Shown one piece after another: positions 11,392 to 20,410 of a stretch of 64,000 nucleotides of DNA (positions within the stretch are counted from its first letter, which is position 1; each line of letters begins with the position of its first letter). The notes below the pieces were generated by a model. That model was not told the origin of the DNA and ran no database searches. It saw nothing but the letters and a program-made list of their open reading frames with translations. A program made the position numbers and the translations under genes. The stretch is from Psychrobacter glaciei (lineage in GTDB: Bacteria; Pseudomonadota; Gammaproteobacteria; Pseudomonadales; Moraxellaceae): positions 1-64,000 of the forward strand of contig NZ_BMZR01000009.1 of assembly GCF_014652895.1 (NCBI RefSeq), written 5' to 3'.

Positions 11392-11429
11392 CTATCGCTT
11401 GATTGATGGTTGCCTAATCGAAGCGATAG
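11392..11429. repeat. Inverted repeat at the convergent amidase / dioxygenase ends
   Basis: CTATCGCTT (11392-11400) and AAGCGATAG (11421-11429) form a perfect 9-bp inverted repeat with a 20-base loop. The right arm lies within the last codons of the minus-strand dioxygenase gene. There is no U run, so a terminator role is uncertain. Confidence 0.45.
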
Positions 11430-12316
11430 ATATCCATTCCCAAGCTATGATGTGCCATGCTCTGATGCACGACGGAGACGCGTTGACCAGCTCCTAGGGC
11501 AAAAAACAGCGGTAGTAAATGCTCGTCGCTTGGGTGTATGTCACGAAAGTTAGGATACTGCTGCCAGTCTAATGCCGCTGGGATGTCTGTTTTGAGCTGC
11601 TGTAGCAACCAGAGCTTAAAGTCTTGTGCGGTCTCATCTATGCTATCGGCTTCCCAGCGTAGGGCTTGTAGATTATGAGTGATATTGCCTGAGCCCACGA
11701 CAAGTATTTGTTCCTCGCGCAGTTGCGCCAGTTGCGCGCCCAGCTGATAGCAGGCAGCACTGTCATAGTGCCGTGGCAACGATATTTGTACGATAGGCAC
11801 ATCGGCCTGCGGATAGAGATGTCTGAGCGGTGCCCAGACACCATGGTCACTGACGCGCATCGGATTGACGCTACAGGTAATACCGCGTGCCGTTAACTGC
11901 TGTGCTAGCGATTCAGCGAGTGCCGGATGACCTGCAGCAGGATATTGTAGCTCATACAGTTCAGGTGCAAAGCCTGAAAAGTCATGCCACGTCTTTGGTT
12001 GTGGGTTGCTGCTGATTTCTAGCTTCGCCGACTGCCAATGCGCCGACATAATAACGACGGCACGTGGCTTGGGTAGGTTTTGCCCGATACGAGCCAGTGC
12101 ACTGGTCGTAGCCGATTGCTCAATCGCCAGCGTTGGGGCACCATGCGAGATAAATACCGCTGGTAGCTTGGCTAAGTTGGTCGCAGTTGACTGCCCAGCT
12201 TGGGCGTTTGCCAAAGCTGCTGTGGTCGTAATGGGCGTATGCGTCTCTTGGTGAGGTTGCTCACGTTGCTGATGCGCATAAGGGGCGTTCGGTGTCGCTC
12301 GTTTTGGATATTTCAT
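11414..12316 (-). CDS. ygiD: DODA-type extradiol aromatic ring-opening dioxygenase (YgiD-like)
   Basis: 300 residues of the LigB superfamily. Motifs: PAVFISHGAPTLAIE (about 53-67, metal-binding His), VIMSAHWQSAKLEIS (about 88-102, His), ISLPRHYDSAACYQLGAQLAQLREEQILVVGSGNITHNL in the middle, and FFALGAGQRVSVVHQSM at the end. E. coli YgiD is a zinc-dependent 4,5-DOPA dioxygenase; the natural substrate here is unknown. The first about 48 residues are Gln/Thr-rich and not part of the fold, so a later start is possible, but no better ribosome binding site was seen. Confidence 0.88.
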   Translation of the reverse strand: MKYPKRATPNAPYAHQQREQPHQETHTPITTTAALANAQAGQSTATNLAKLPAVFISHGAPTLAIEQSATTSALARIGQNLPKPRAVVIMSAHWQSAKLEISSNPQPKTWHDFSGFAPELYELQYPAAGHPALAESLAQQLTARGITCSVNPMRVSDHGVWAPLRHLYPQADVPIVQISLPRHYDSAACYQLGAQLAQLREEQILVVGSGNITHNLQALRWEADSIDETAQDFKLWLLQQLKTDIPAALDWQQYPNFRDIHPSDEHLLPLFFALGAGQRVSVVHQSMAHHSLGMDIYRFD

Positions 12317-12480
12317 GTTCCGTTTATTAGGGCATGTGCTCGTTTTTCAATCGTTTTGATGAGGTATAACCAGTTCAAAATAAAAACGGTATGCTAAAAA
12401 CAGCGTTCTGCTGGCATGAGTTTTCCTCGCTTGCTGTGTGCTTTGCCCTTCAGAAGTATCGAAAAACTCATCGCAGCAGC

Positions 12481-12528
12481 ACTGTATTCTTTTTAAGCTG
12501 TATTCTTTTTAAATTGAATCGACTATAT
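12481..12528. repeat. Tandem 16-base repeat and partial end of the TATAGTC element
   Basis: TGTATTCTTTTTAA occurs twice (from 12483 and from 12499), and the second copy runs into AAATTGAATCGACTATA (12511-12527), which is exactly the right end of the 107-bp elements described at 32430 and 35169. The left part of that element is absent here, so this is a truncated or chimeric copy. The rest of the gap 12317-12576 shows nothing recognised. Confidence 0.6.
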
Positions 12529-12576
12529 CTGTCTTAAGCAAACAGTCATTCGTTAACACATCTGCTCATGCTATTT

Positions 12577-13065
12577 CTAGTTGCCGCGATGATAAGGATG
12601 GTTGTGATTGACACTCATCGCCCGATATAGTTGCTCCATCAAGACCACACGTACTAATGGGTGCGGCAACGTCAGCGCGGATAATGACCATTTCACATCG
12701 GCTTTTGCCAATACTTCTGGTGATACGCCGTCAGCGCCACCAATCACTAGGGCGATATCATCGCCTTGCTGCATGGCATCGGCCAACTTATCTGCCAACC
12801 CTTCTGTCGAGAGCATTTTTCCTTTGACATCCAATACCCATAATTGCTCACGTCCCGCTGCATTGTGAGCGGCTAATATCGCCTGACCTTCTTGCTCGCG
12901 ATACTGAGCAAGATTGGCATCCGAAGGGTTTTTGGCACGTTTGGCGGCAGCAAGTTCAACAATTTCTGTACTGAGCATCGGTTGGATACGTTTGAAATAT
13001 TCATCAAAGCCAGTCTGTACCCAGCTCGGCATCTTGTTACCAACGGTCAAAATTCTTACTTTCAT
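12577..13065 (-). CDS. rlmH: 23S rRNA pseudouridine-1915 N3-methyltransferase
   Basis: 162 residues from the ATG at 13065 (MKVRILTVG...), the usual RlmH start; the upstream in-frame extension to 13173 is not conserved-looking. RlmH is a small SPOUT methyltransferase acting on m3Psi1915 in helix 69 of 23S rRNA. The SAM-binding trefoil knot is seen as ALVIGGADGVSPEVLAKAD and SLSALTLPHPLVRVVLMEQLYRAMSVNHNHPYHRG at the C-terminus. Usual family length is about 155 residues. It is not next to rsfS or nadD here. Confidence 0.96.
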   Translation of the reverse strand: MKVRILTVGNKMPSWVQTGFDEYFKRIQPMLSTEIVELAAAKRAKNPSDANLAQYREQEGQAILAAHNAAGREQLWVLDVKGKMLSTEGLADKLADAMQQGDDIALVIGGADGVSPEVLAKADVKWSLSALTLPHPLVRVVLMEQLYRAMSVNHNHPYHRGN

Positions 13066-13314
13066 AATACTTACCCTGTCAATACGTGAGAAAATGTAAC
13101 AAAAAAAATCTAAGCTTAAGTTGCCGTAACAAAGACCTCTTTTACAAAGCTTTTTTTTATGCTTTACTAGCATTCGACAAACAGTTGTTCTTTAGTTCGC
13201 AATTATCTTGAGAAGTGATGAGCAATTGTACAATGTCTTTATGCAATATTTTTAGGTTATTTTTTGATCTACCATAAGTTCAATTGAAAGTTTTTTTAAC
13301 GAAAGGAGTCGTTC

Positions 13315-13761
13315 ATGAACCGTACTATATCTAGTGCACTTACCCTTACCGCTGGTGCTCTGCTGTCTACCTCTGTCTTTGCTGCCTCTTTAAACGGCAC
13401 ACAATGGCAAACCATTGATGATAAAACTGGTGAAAAAAAAGCCATCATTCAGCTGAATGAAAGCAACGGTAAAGTCTCAGGAAAAATCATCAAAGTACTC
13501 AATAAGGAAGAGGCTAAAGCTGTTTGTACCAAATGTCCTGGCAGCCTCAAGAACAAGCCAATCGAAGGTCTACAGATTCTATCGGGCTTAAAGGCTGACG
13601 GTAACAATAAATGGAGCGATGGCAAGTTAGTAGACCCTGAATCCGGCAAGACGTACTCTGGCAAACTCACGTTAAGTGACAACGGTCAAAGCCTAGATCT
13701 ACGAGGTTATGTCGGTTCGCCACTCTTTGGTCGTTCGCAAACGTGGCAACGTATCAAGTAA
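13315..13761 (+). CDS. DUF2147 secreted protein
   Basis: 148 residues with a clear Sec signal peptide (MNRTISSALTLTAGALLSTS then VFA-AS cleavage near residue 24). The mature part is a DUF2147 domain of lipocalin-like shape: GTQWQTIDDKTGEKKAIIQL, VCTKCPGSLKNKPIEGLQIL (two cysteines, CTKC) and a C-terminal GRSQTWQRI. Function unknown; expected in the periplasm. A ribosome binding site AAAGGAG precedes the ATG. A single-gene unit closed by the terminator at 13859. Confidence 0.9.
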   Translation: MNRTISSALTLTAGALLSTSVFAASLNGTQWQTIDDKTGEKKAIIQLNESNGKVSGKIIKVLNKEEAKAVCTKCPGSLKNKPIEGLQILSGLKADGNNKWSDGKLVDPESGKTYSGKLTLSDNGQSLDLRGYVGSPLFGRSQTWQRIK

Positions 13762-13858
13762 CGTGTGTAATGCCTACTGGATAGGCTATTGACCAATGCT
13801 GTCATTTCAGCAAGCTTGCCATTGAAGCAAGCGTATCATTGAGACATAAATTAACCAG

Positions 13859-13892
13859 AAAGGATAGCCGATTAGATTGGCTATCCTTTTTT
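13859..13892 (+). terminator. Rho-independent terminator of the DUF2147 gene
   Basis: Perfect stem AAGGATAGCC / GGCTATCCTT with a 9-base loop, followed by a run of T. It lies 98 bases after the stop codon. Confidence 0.9.
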
Positions 13893-13972
13893 ATGTCTGT
13901 TTGTTCAACAGACCCTAACCAATTGCTATTACTCTCTAATGACATTATACAAGTGACATTACATAAGTGACA

Positions 13973-14512
13973 TTACATAAGTGAAGCAATGGTTTGCGAG
14001 ACTTTGTCTTCTGTATTTTGGCTATCAGCATTATCGATTGGTTTTGGAATAATGGTCAGCTTAGCATCAGATTCAAAGACAATGGCTTCAATATCATCGA
14101 AGCTGTTCATGCCTTCAGAGCGCATGGCACATTCGATTTCTTGACGGGTCAGCCGCTCATCTCGCATAGCATCGGGCAAAAACTGCCCTTGATAAAAGAC
14201 AATACGCGGCTCAGATAAAATAAAATTGCTAAATTGCGGTGAGATGGAAGCGTATTTGGTGACCAAAAATTGTAGTAGGTATAGCACCAAAATAGAGGCC
14301 ACGCCTTCGATAAAAGGGATGTCTTTGAGCAAAATAGTGCTAGCACCCAATGAGCCGATCATTACGGTAACGATCCAATCAAAGTTATTGAGCTGTGATG
14401 TGGAGCGCTTACCCGAGATTTTGGTGGTCAGCACGACTAAGACGTAAACCATGACGGTCGTTAAGACGATGCGTCCGAGCTTGTCTATACTGTCAAAAAA
14501 TAGCATGTCCAT
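13973..14512 (-). CDS. DUF421 (YetF/YcaP-like) inner-membrane protein
   Basis: 179 residues from the ATG at 14512, which has GGAG eight bases upstream. Three N-terminal membrane helices (about residues 10-85) with the family motif KISGKRSTSQLNNFDWIVTV, then a cytoplasmic DUF421 domain (LSEPRIVFYQGQFLPDAMRDERLTRQEIECAMRSEGMNSFDDIEAIVFESDAKLTII). Bacillus YetF-type proteins are linked to spore or membrane stress; the function here is unknown. The gene is alone on its strand. Upstream 14513-14827 contains only a short repeat. Confidence 0.88.
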   Translation of the reverse strand: MDMLFFDSIDKLGRIVLTTVMVYVLVVLTTKISGKRSTSQLNNFDWIVTVMIGSLGASTILLKDIPFIEGVASILVLYLLQFLVTKYASISPQFSNFILSEPRIVFYQGQFLPDAMRDERLTRQEIECAMRSEGMNSFDDIEAIVFESDAKLTIIPKPIDNADSQNTEDKVSQTIASLM

Positions 14513-14717
14513 AATATTGACTCCTATCAATAGCACAAAGTGATTCAATGTTTAAAGGTCAGGGCGCGTTCTCAATCTGAGCAAAAGCGACTAAATGAGT
14601 TAGAAATGGCTAAATCTTGCCAAACTGTGTCAAACAGCTGGTCAATATGACGATATTATCTGCGCTATTTTCCTTGTTTGGCTACAATTTATCTCATTTT
14701 TATCACCATTTTCAAAA

Positions 14718-14738
14718 TGAGGACACGCCCAAGCTGCT
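14718..14738. repeat. Short intergenic repeat, copy 1 (GAGGACACGCCC type)
   Basis: Twenty of 21 bases are shared with 29622-29642 (GAGGACACGCCC followed by A/T AGCTGCT). Looser similarity continues for about 60 bases to the right, ending in TGGTGAATAA here and TAGTGAATAA there. Both copies lie in long gene-free stretches. Confidence 0.5.
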
Positions 14739-14827
14739 AAATATCACACCAGCTAAAACCAGCGTAACGGAATTCACGCCCTAATGGTGAATAAACTTTG
14801 TAGTACGTTGTAGACAGCAGCGCGTGT

Positions 14828-15343
14828 TCACCCTGTTTTACGTTTAGGGTTAAGGAGATGATTCAGCGCCAAAATACTGATGCGGGCACTGATAAAAGTC
14901 AGTACCAATATCATGACTATGGCAGAAATGAGCGGGAGAGGTTGTTGCATAGCCATCTCAATCAATACTTCACGATTCACTGCATCAAATAAAAAGAACC
15001 ATATGCCTAAGAAATAAATAGCAGTGAGTAACCAAACTACTGCGACGCCGCCAAACATTAAGCGATTGATTTCACTTTTACTAAGGGCGCGCTGTTGATG
15101 CTTAATAAATTTACTGACTGCAATATAAGCACCGATAATGATAGAGAGCACAGTCACCAGTTGCGAATTCAGAGCAAGTTTGGTTTGAATCATCATAAAT
15201 ATTGCGCTGGCAAGAATATAGCCCACCGCAAAAAAACCCACATATTGTGCCAGTTGGGATTGAGCTGACTCATGATTTTTCGGTAGCGCACTGCGATTTG
15301 AATGAGTCTTGGATTTATTGAGATTGGTTGTCTTGCGTGACAT
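14828..15343 (-). CDS. Small membrane protein of unknown function
   Basis: 171 residues. A basic, polar N-terminus (about 1-30) is followed by four membrane helices at about 33-50, 58-75, 95-118 and 135-158. No enzyme motif was recognised. It lies 43 bases downstream of dacB on the same strand and is probably co-transcribed with it. AGGGTCGCTC before the ATG serves as ribosome binding site. Confidence 0.8.
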   Translation of the reverse strand: MSRKTTNLNKSKTHSNRSALPKNHESAQSQLAQYVGFFAVGYILASAIFMMIQTKLALNSQLVTVLSIIIGAYIAVSKFIKHQQRALSKSEINRLMFGGVAVVWLLTAIYFLGIWFFLFDAVNREVLIEMAMQQPLPLISAIVMILVLTFISARISILALNHLLNPKRKTG

Positions 15344-15386
15344 GAGCGACCCTTTATAAAGGTGAAAAATAGGATGTTAAAAACAC

Positions 15387-17564
15387 TTAATGCTGCGCTG
15401 TCCAATCAAGCATCGCATCTAACACGGGTCTAGCCGTATAAGCGTTTAATGCTTGCTCACTATTAATGAGTCCAACAACGACATAATCTTGTCCCGACAA
15501 CCCTTTGACATAGCCTGCCATTGAGGTGACATTATTTAGAGTACCCGTTTTTATCCATGCACGCCCTGTGGCGGCTGAATCGGGTAAGCGTGCGCCATGA
15601 GCAGCAATGGTACCACTGACTCCAGCGATGCCTAACGAATTGACATAAGCATCGAAGCTTGGATGGCTATAAGCGTAAGTTAATAGCTCGCTTAAGTTGG
15701 CAGCCGTTATCGTACAATCACGGCAGAGTCCTGAGCCATTGGTTAGATACGGTGCTGGGGTGTTCAGATGGCTCTGCCACCACTGATTTATCGTTTGTAA
15801 GGCCGCAGGATAGTCCGTAACAGCAGGTTTGCCAAACTGATATAAGCTGGTTGTCTGCTCATTTATGGGTTTATTATTTGCAGCTTTATTATTTGCGGCT
15901 TTGACATTGCTTGGTGTATCGCTATTTGCACTAGTTATATCAGATTCTGCGTTGCTTTTAATATTAATGGCTTCAACGTTAATTGCTTCAGCGCTATTTG
16001 CTTCAATGCTATTTGCTTTGGTTTTATTTTTCACCATAGTGGATTGGCTATAAGCGCCAATCGATAGAGCCACTTGTTCAGTCATGACATTGTTTGAGAA
16101 GTGATTGATATCATAAATTTGCTGAGTCAAATTCAAGGACGGATAGCTGGCAATGGGCAGCGGGGACATAGACAGTGCTGACAAACCATGCGTGGGTTTA
16201 ATGCTTTTTGCTGTAGTGTAAGGCGTTTCTTGGGTGATGACATCGCCACTTAAGGTATTGCCTAGCTCTTGCCATTTTGCGGCGACAACACGTGCCGAAA
16301 AATCTTTGGCATCAGGATAAGCGACATAAAAAGCGTGCTCTTGGCAGCTATTGGGCAAACCGGTATTTAACACAAGCTTTTTCGTTTGCCACTGCGGTGC
16401 GAGACTATAACGCGCTTGTCCACAAGCAGCTGAGCGCGTATCTATTATGCTGGGCAAATCATAATTTGCTAATTGCGGTGTATAAGTCAGGCTTGCTTGG
16501 TCATCGTTTAACGGATAGCTTTTGATGCCAATGGTACTGAAATTTACCAAAAAACCATCGGGACTGGCGTTGTAAGGACGCAGTGGTGAGTTATCAAAGG
16601 CGGCAGGATCTTTAGTGACATTTTTGAAGACGGCACTGTCGACAATAATATCACCCTCGATATGATTAATACCCGATGATTTTACTTTATAGAGAAGCTG
16701 TTTTAAACGCTCGTGGGTCATTTTTGGGTCACCACTGCCTTGAATAATCAGATCACCATGTAAGCGGTCACCGATGACGAGGCCTGTATGATAGACACGG
16801 GTATGCCAGACAAAATCAGCGCCTAGGGTGTCTAAAGCAATAAAGCTGGGAACGAGCTTCATGGTGCTGGCAGGCGTGCGAGCGATATCGGATTGGTGAT
16901 TCAATATTGGTGAAAATGAAATCTTTATGGATGCAGCATCAGTATTAACATTACTGGTTTTATCGCTATTTTCTGTAATATTGGCATTACTACCATCGTT
17001 GTTAATGATGGTTGTTTTTGCCTTATCGCCCAATATCGTTGGGATACTTTCTAAGCTTTGATAAGTGTAAGGATCATCGGTGTAAGCATGCAATTTTTGC
17101 TCATGTCTTTCAATGGTTCGCCGCTCAATGGTAACCAATGTACTCTGTTGGAGCAGGTGGCTTTTCTCATTGAGTTTGTCATTATTATTTTGCGTGGCTG
17201 TCTGGGCGTTACCCTTTATATCAGCATTTACGTTAGCGGTTTGTTTCGGTTGAGAAACCCTTTTAGAGGAGCTATCCGAGCTGCTATCGATGACCTGAAT
17301 CGGAGCGGGCAGGTGACTGGCGTTTTTATCACCGACTGGTGTGATGATGATACTAATATCAGCTTCTGTTAAGTCAGCTCGTGATAATGCCGCTTGAATA
17401 GCTTTGGGCAATGCTGCTTGCGCATACAGCGGGGCTGCCACTAATGTCAGCGCAACCAACCATTTATGAGTCTGATTAAACGATCGCAAATGACTAAAAA
17501 CAGGCGATAATTTGGCGGTAAGCACGGAGGAATGACAGAGTCTAGAAGTAGGTCGCATGAGCAT
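15387..17564 (-). CDS. dacB: D-alanyl-D-alanine carboxypeptidase/endopeptidase PBP4
   Basis: 725 residues, long for PBP4 (about 480). Peptidase family S13: after a signal segment (about 33-51, cleavage near AQA-AL) the active-site SxxK is STMK at 233-236, the second motif SNN is near residue 490 (HFSNNVMTEQ), and KTG is near 671 (IKTGTLNNV). It trims peptidoglycan peptides in the periplasm. The extra length comes from two low-complexity Asn/Ala/Ser/Thr-rich insertions: about 95-210 (between the signal and SxxK) and about 510-566 (EAN/EAIN/KAANN repeats) just after the SNN motif. Both may be flexible surface loops. Followed by a small membrane-protein gene. Confidence 0.94.
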   Translation of the reverse strand: MLMRPTSRLCHSSVLTAKLSPVFSHLRSFNQTHKWLVALTLVAAPLYAQAALPKAIQAALSRADLTEADISIIITPVGDKNASHLPAPIQVIDSSSDSSSKRVSQPKQTANVNADIKGNAQTATQNNNDKLNEKSHLLQQSTLVTIERRTIERHEQKLHAYTDDPYTYQSLESIPTILGDKAKTTIINNDGSNANITENSDKTSNVNTDAASIKISFSPILNHQSDIARTPASTMKLVPSFIALDTLGADFVWHTRVYHTGLVIGDRLHGDLIIQGSGDPKMTHERLKQLLYKVKSSGINHIEGDIIVDSAVFKNVTKDPAAFDNSPLRPYNASPDGFLVNFSTIGIKSYPLNDDQASLTYTPQLANYDLPSIIDTRSAACGQARYSLAPQWQTKKLVLNTGLPNSCQEHAFYVAYPDAKDFSARVVAAKWQELGNTLSGDVITQETPYTTAKSIKPTHGLSALSMSPLPIASYPSLNLTQQIYDINHFSNNVMTEQVALSIGAYSQSTMVKNKTKANSIEANSAEAINVEAINIKSNAESDITSANSDTPSNVKAANNKAANNKPINEQTTSLYQFGKPAVTDYPAALQTINQWWQSHLNTPAPYLTNGSGLCRDCTITAANLSELLTYAYSHPSFDAYVNSLGIAGVSGTIAAHGARLPDSAATGRAWIKTGTLNNVTSMAGYVKGLSGQDYVVVGLINSEQALNAYTARPVLDAMLDWTAQH

Positions 17565-17677
17565 CTTTTATTCGGTAGCAAAAGCCGCCTATACTAACAT
17601 GAGTTACTGTTTTCGCGTAGATGGCAGGCGTAGATGAAAACCTGTTTTTATCTGAATTTTCAAAATAAGAACGCACG

Positions 17678-18292
17678 CTAGCGCACATGTAAAAACGCCA
17701 TGGCAGTCATGATCGCATCGTTATAAGCATCGTGAGCGCCCAGATCAGGGATATTATAGTGTGCTAAAATATTGCGCAGCTGTTGTGATTGGTTGGGGAT
17801 ACCCTGAGTGCGATCACCCATGCGCCGACTGTATAAATGACGCAAATCGATGACTTCGTTGGGCAATGCTGTGCCCATATAGCGTTTGACTAAAGGGTTT
17901 AAAAACGCTGTGTCTAAACTCGTACAAAATCCGACAATCGGGCGATTACCTATAAACGGTAGCAATCGCGCCAGCATCTCATCGTAGCTCATGCCATGCT
18001 CAACGTCAGCGGTACGCAGACCGTGAATCACAATGGTGTCACGGTCTGGCATCACTGGAGGCTTGCATACGATATGCATGCCATTACCGGTGTCAATCGT
18101 ATTGCCATTGATATGAATCGCGGCGACGGACAATAAGTGGTGCTTTTTTGGATTGAGTCCTGTCATTTCGCAGTCAATCGCTACCCATTGCTTAGCCAAA
18201 GGTTTGGTAAACATCAATGCCAATTCTGGGCGCTGTAGCTGTTTTTTCTGCCAAGCGCAAGATAACTGTGTTAGCCAACTCATATTTGTCAT
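17678..18292 (-). CDS. 3'-5' exonuclease, DnaQ/PolIII-epsilon family
   Basis: 204 residues. DEDD exonuclease motifs: Exo I VAIDCEMTGLNP (Asp and Glu, about residues 37-48), Exo II GFCTSLDTAFLNP (Asp near 125), Exo III GAHDAYNDAIMTA (about 184-196, His-x5-Asp type, DEDDh). Not the replicative DnaQ, which is longer and has a polymerase-binding tail. It lies 42 bases downstream of the CBS/nucleotidyltransferase gene on the same strand, a pairing seen in other Moraxellaceae and Pseudomonas, so a shared role is likely but undefined. Confidence 0.9.
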   Translation of the reverse strand: MTNMSWLTQLSCAWQKKQLQRPELALMFTKPLAKQWVAIDCEMTGLNPKKHHLLSVAAIHINGNTIDTGNGMHIVCKPPVMPDRDTIVIHGLRTADVEHGMSYDEMLARLLPFIGNRPIVGFCTSLDTAFLNPLVKRYMGTALPNEVIDLRHLYSRRMGDRTQGIPNQSQQLRNILAHYNIPDLGAHDAYNDAIMTAMAFLHVR

Positions 18293-18334
18293 TCATCCAT
18301 TGATGCGAGTTCTATACTTATACGATTGTCATAC

Positions 18335-20275
18335 TTATGCAATTTCTAATTGATAATGCTGACGTAGCTGATTTTTAAAGCTTTTTACGACAGCCAAACA
18401 CTCTTTTAATAAGTCACGCTCAAGCGCGGTCAAGGTCACTGGGTTGACTTGCCGCGCATGTTTATCATCGGTTGATAGGGCGACTGATAGGCGCTGTGCC
18501 ATAAAAAATTCCAAGGCTTCTAGTAAAGTATCCGCTCGCTCTTGGGTCAAGGCGCGCGCTTGTACCAAAGCTTTAAGGCGGTTTTTGCTACTAGGCACGT
18601 CTAAGATATCGTTTTCTAATGCCAAGGTACGAATGCCATGAACCAGTGGAAAGATACCGGCTTTCTTTAGATCAATGTCTTCGGACACGGATTTGCCACC
18701 GAGCAAAGGCACGAACTTTTGCCACCACTGATTGACATCACCGAATTGTAGCGCGGCGCGGGCGAACTGGCGTACAAACATAGGATCTGACTGCCTGTGG
18801 GCGACCTTTAAATGTTGACGCACCTGAGTCAATAATGACTCATCTCCGCAGACGTATTCGCCATCCAGTATGGCGGACAAATAAATACCATGCATAGGAT
18901 CAGTGTTTTTAAACCATAAACCAATCTGGGCATTAAACTGTTTTAGCGGCTGTCGCCACATCGGGTTGGTCATCATGATATTGCCATCGCACAGCGGATA
19001 ACCGAGGTCTGCTAAATGGTGATTAAAAGTATCCGCAAATTGCGCCAGATCAGGATGAGTATAGCCGTCACGTAAGATGAGCGCATTGTCTTGGTCGGTA
19101 CGCATGATTTGCTCACCGCGACCTTCTGACCCCATCACGATTAAGCAGGTATTTTTCATGACTTCAGCAGGCACGATGAGTTGCCAAAGCTTGGTAAATA
19201 CTTGTGCATTCAAGGTCTGTACCATACGGCTGATATTACCGATTTTGACGCCGTTTTGATGTTGTGCGCGAATGTAACGACCGATAAGCTCGACGGCGGT
19301 ATCTAAGCTCGTTAAGTCTTTTGCTTGCTCGATTTGGATACTAATGAGCTGAGAGTGATGGCCAATATGCGCAAGCATATCGCTTTGTCCGAGTATACCG
19401 ACGACATCCCCATTTCGATCAATCACTGGTAGCCGATGGATGCGATAGCGGGTCATGGTCAATAGGGCATCGCCAATCTCATCACTGGCTTTGATGGTAC
19501 GCAGGTTAAAGTTAGCATAGCGCTGGCATGTAGTCGTGGCAGGGTTTTGCTGGTCGCTCACGGCGCGGCAAATATCGGTGTCGGTTAAAATACCTAACAG
19601 ATGACCAGTACCATGTCGCGTTTCTTTCCTATGCTCTAGATGGTTCAATGGACGTACTAGTACATGTTTTAGCCCCGCTTTCGTCATGATAGAAGCGGCT
19701 TCGTATAAGCTGTTATTGGCATCGACGATATGGACTGGCAATAGATTGACGTCAATGACAGGCTGCAACATGATCTGTTGCACTTCTTGTTGGTCATTGT
19801 AGCTGGCAGGGTCTATGGTTTTATTGTGACGGCGTTGCTGTAACGCTTTTAGCCGTTCAGGCAGCTTATCTGATAGCATTTGACGGACTAGGTGGTTTTG
19901 GGCGCTGATTTTATCGACGGCGCTACCAGCGACTTGGAGCAACAATGTATCCTCGACTGCTCGAAACTGATAGGTCTGTGATGCTCCAGTATTAGGGCTG
20001 TTCTCAGTCAATGGTTCAGGCAGACGACGGCTGTCGAACCAGTCGTTATTATTGAGCTGGTCGGAATGATCACTACCCAAATAAGAGGCCACAAACTCAC
20101 CGTCAAGCAATTGCTCAATCTGTCCTTTGATGACGACATACAGATACTGCAATTCTTCGGCAGTTAGATGCTCATTTTTGGCAAGGTAGCGAATTTGAGT
20201 GTTTTTTCTAATGCTTTGGCGTTCAGCCAGACTCAACACATCAAAGGGCGGCTGGGTAAAATCAAGATGGAGCAT
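18335..20275 (-). CDS. Cyclic-nucleotide-binding-like / CBS / DUF294 nucleotidyltransferase protein
   Basis: 646 residues from the ATG at 20275 (AAGGA seven bases upstream). Order: N-terminal cNMP-binding-like domain (about 15-130, YVVIKGQIEQLL), a CBS pair (about 185-310; ASIMTKAGLKHVLVRPL and LLTMTRYRIHRLPVIDRNGDVVGILGQSDM), the DUF294 nucleotidyltransferase with VMGSEGRGEQIMRTDQDNALI (about 388-408: GS motif plus DxD), and a DUF294 C-terminal helical domain. The layout is that of GlnD-like signal transducers sensing adenine nucleotides. The substrate that is nucleotidylated is unknown. First gene of a two-gene unit with the exonuclease. Confidence 0.9.
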   Translation of the reverse strand: MLHLDFTQPPFDVLSLAERQSIRKNTQIRYLAKNEHLTAEELQYLYVVIKGQIEQLLDGEFVASYLGSDHSDQLNNNDWFDSRRLPEPLTENSPNTGASQTYQFRAVEDTLLLQVAGSAVDKISAQNHLVRQMLSDKLPERLKALQQRRHNKTIDPASYNDQQEVQQIMLQPVIDVNLLPVHIVDANNSLYEAASIMTKAGLKHVLVRPLNHLEHRKETRHGTGHLLGILTDTDICRAVSDQQNPATTTCQRYANFNLRTIKASDEIGDALLTMTRYRIHRLPVIDRNGDVVGILGQSDMLAHIGHHSQLISIQIEQAKDLTSLDTAVELIGRYIRAQHQNGVKIGNISRMVQTLNAQVFTKLWQLIVPAEVMKNTCLIVMGSEGRGEQIMRTDQDNALILRDGYTHPDLAQFADTFNHHLADLGYPLCDGNIMMTNPMWRQPLKQFNAQIGLWFKNTDPMHGIYLSAILDGEYVCGDESLLTQVRQHLKVAHRQSDPMFVRQFARAALQFGDVNQWWQKFVPLLGGKSVSEDIDLKKAGIFPLVHGIRTLALENDILDVPSSKNRLKALVQARALTQERADTLLEALEFFMAQRLSVALSTDDKHARQVNPVTLTALERDLLKECLAVVKSFKNQLRQHYQLEIA

Positions 20276-20333
20276 GGCATCATCCTTGATGGCATATTTG
20301 ATAAAAGCCACTCTACTATAGCATTATTAAAGT

Positions 20334-20376
20334 AAAAAACCTCTAATAACCACAGTTAAATTGTGGTTATTAGAGG
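20334..20376 (-). terminator. Terminator of the aminotransferase gene
   Basis: A perfect 15-bp stem (CCTCTAATAACCACA / TGTGGTTATTAGAGG, loop 7). Read on the minus strand it is followed by TTTTTT, so it ends the leftward transcript from 20411. Confidence 0.92.
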
Positions 20377-20410
20377 TTAATGTCTCGCTTAATACTTTTA
20401 AATATACTGC

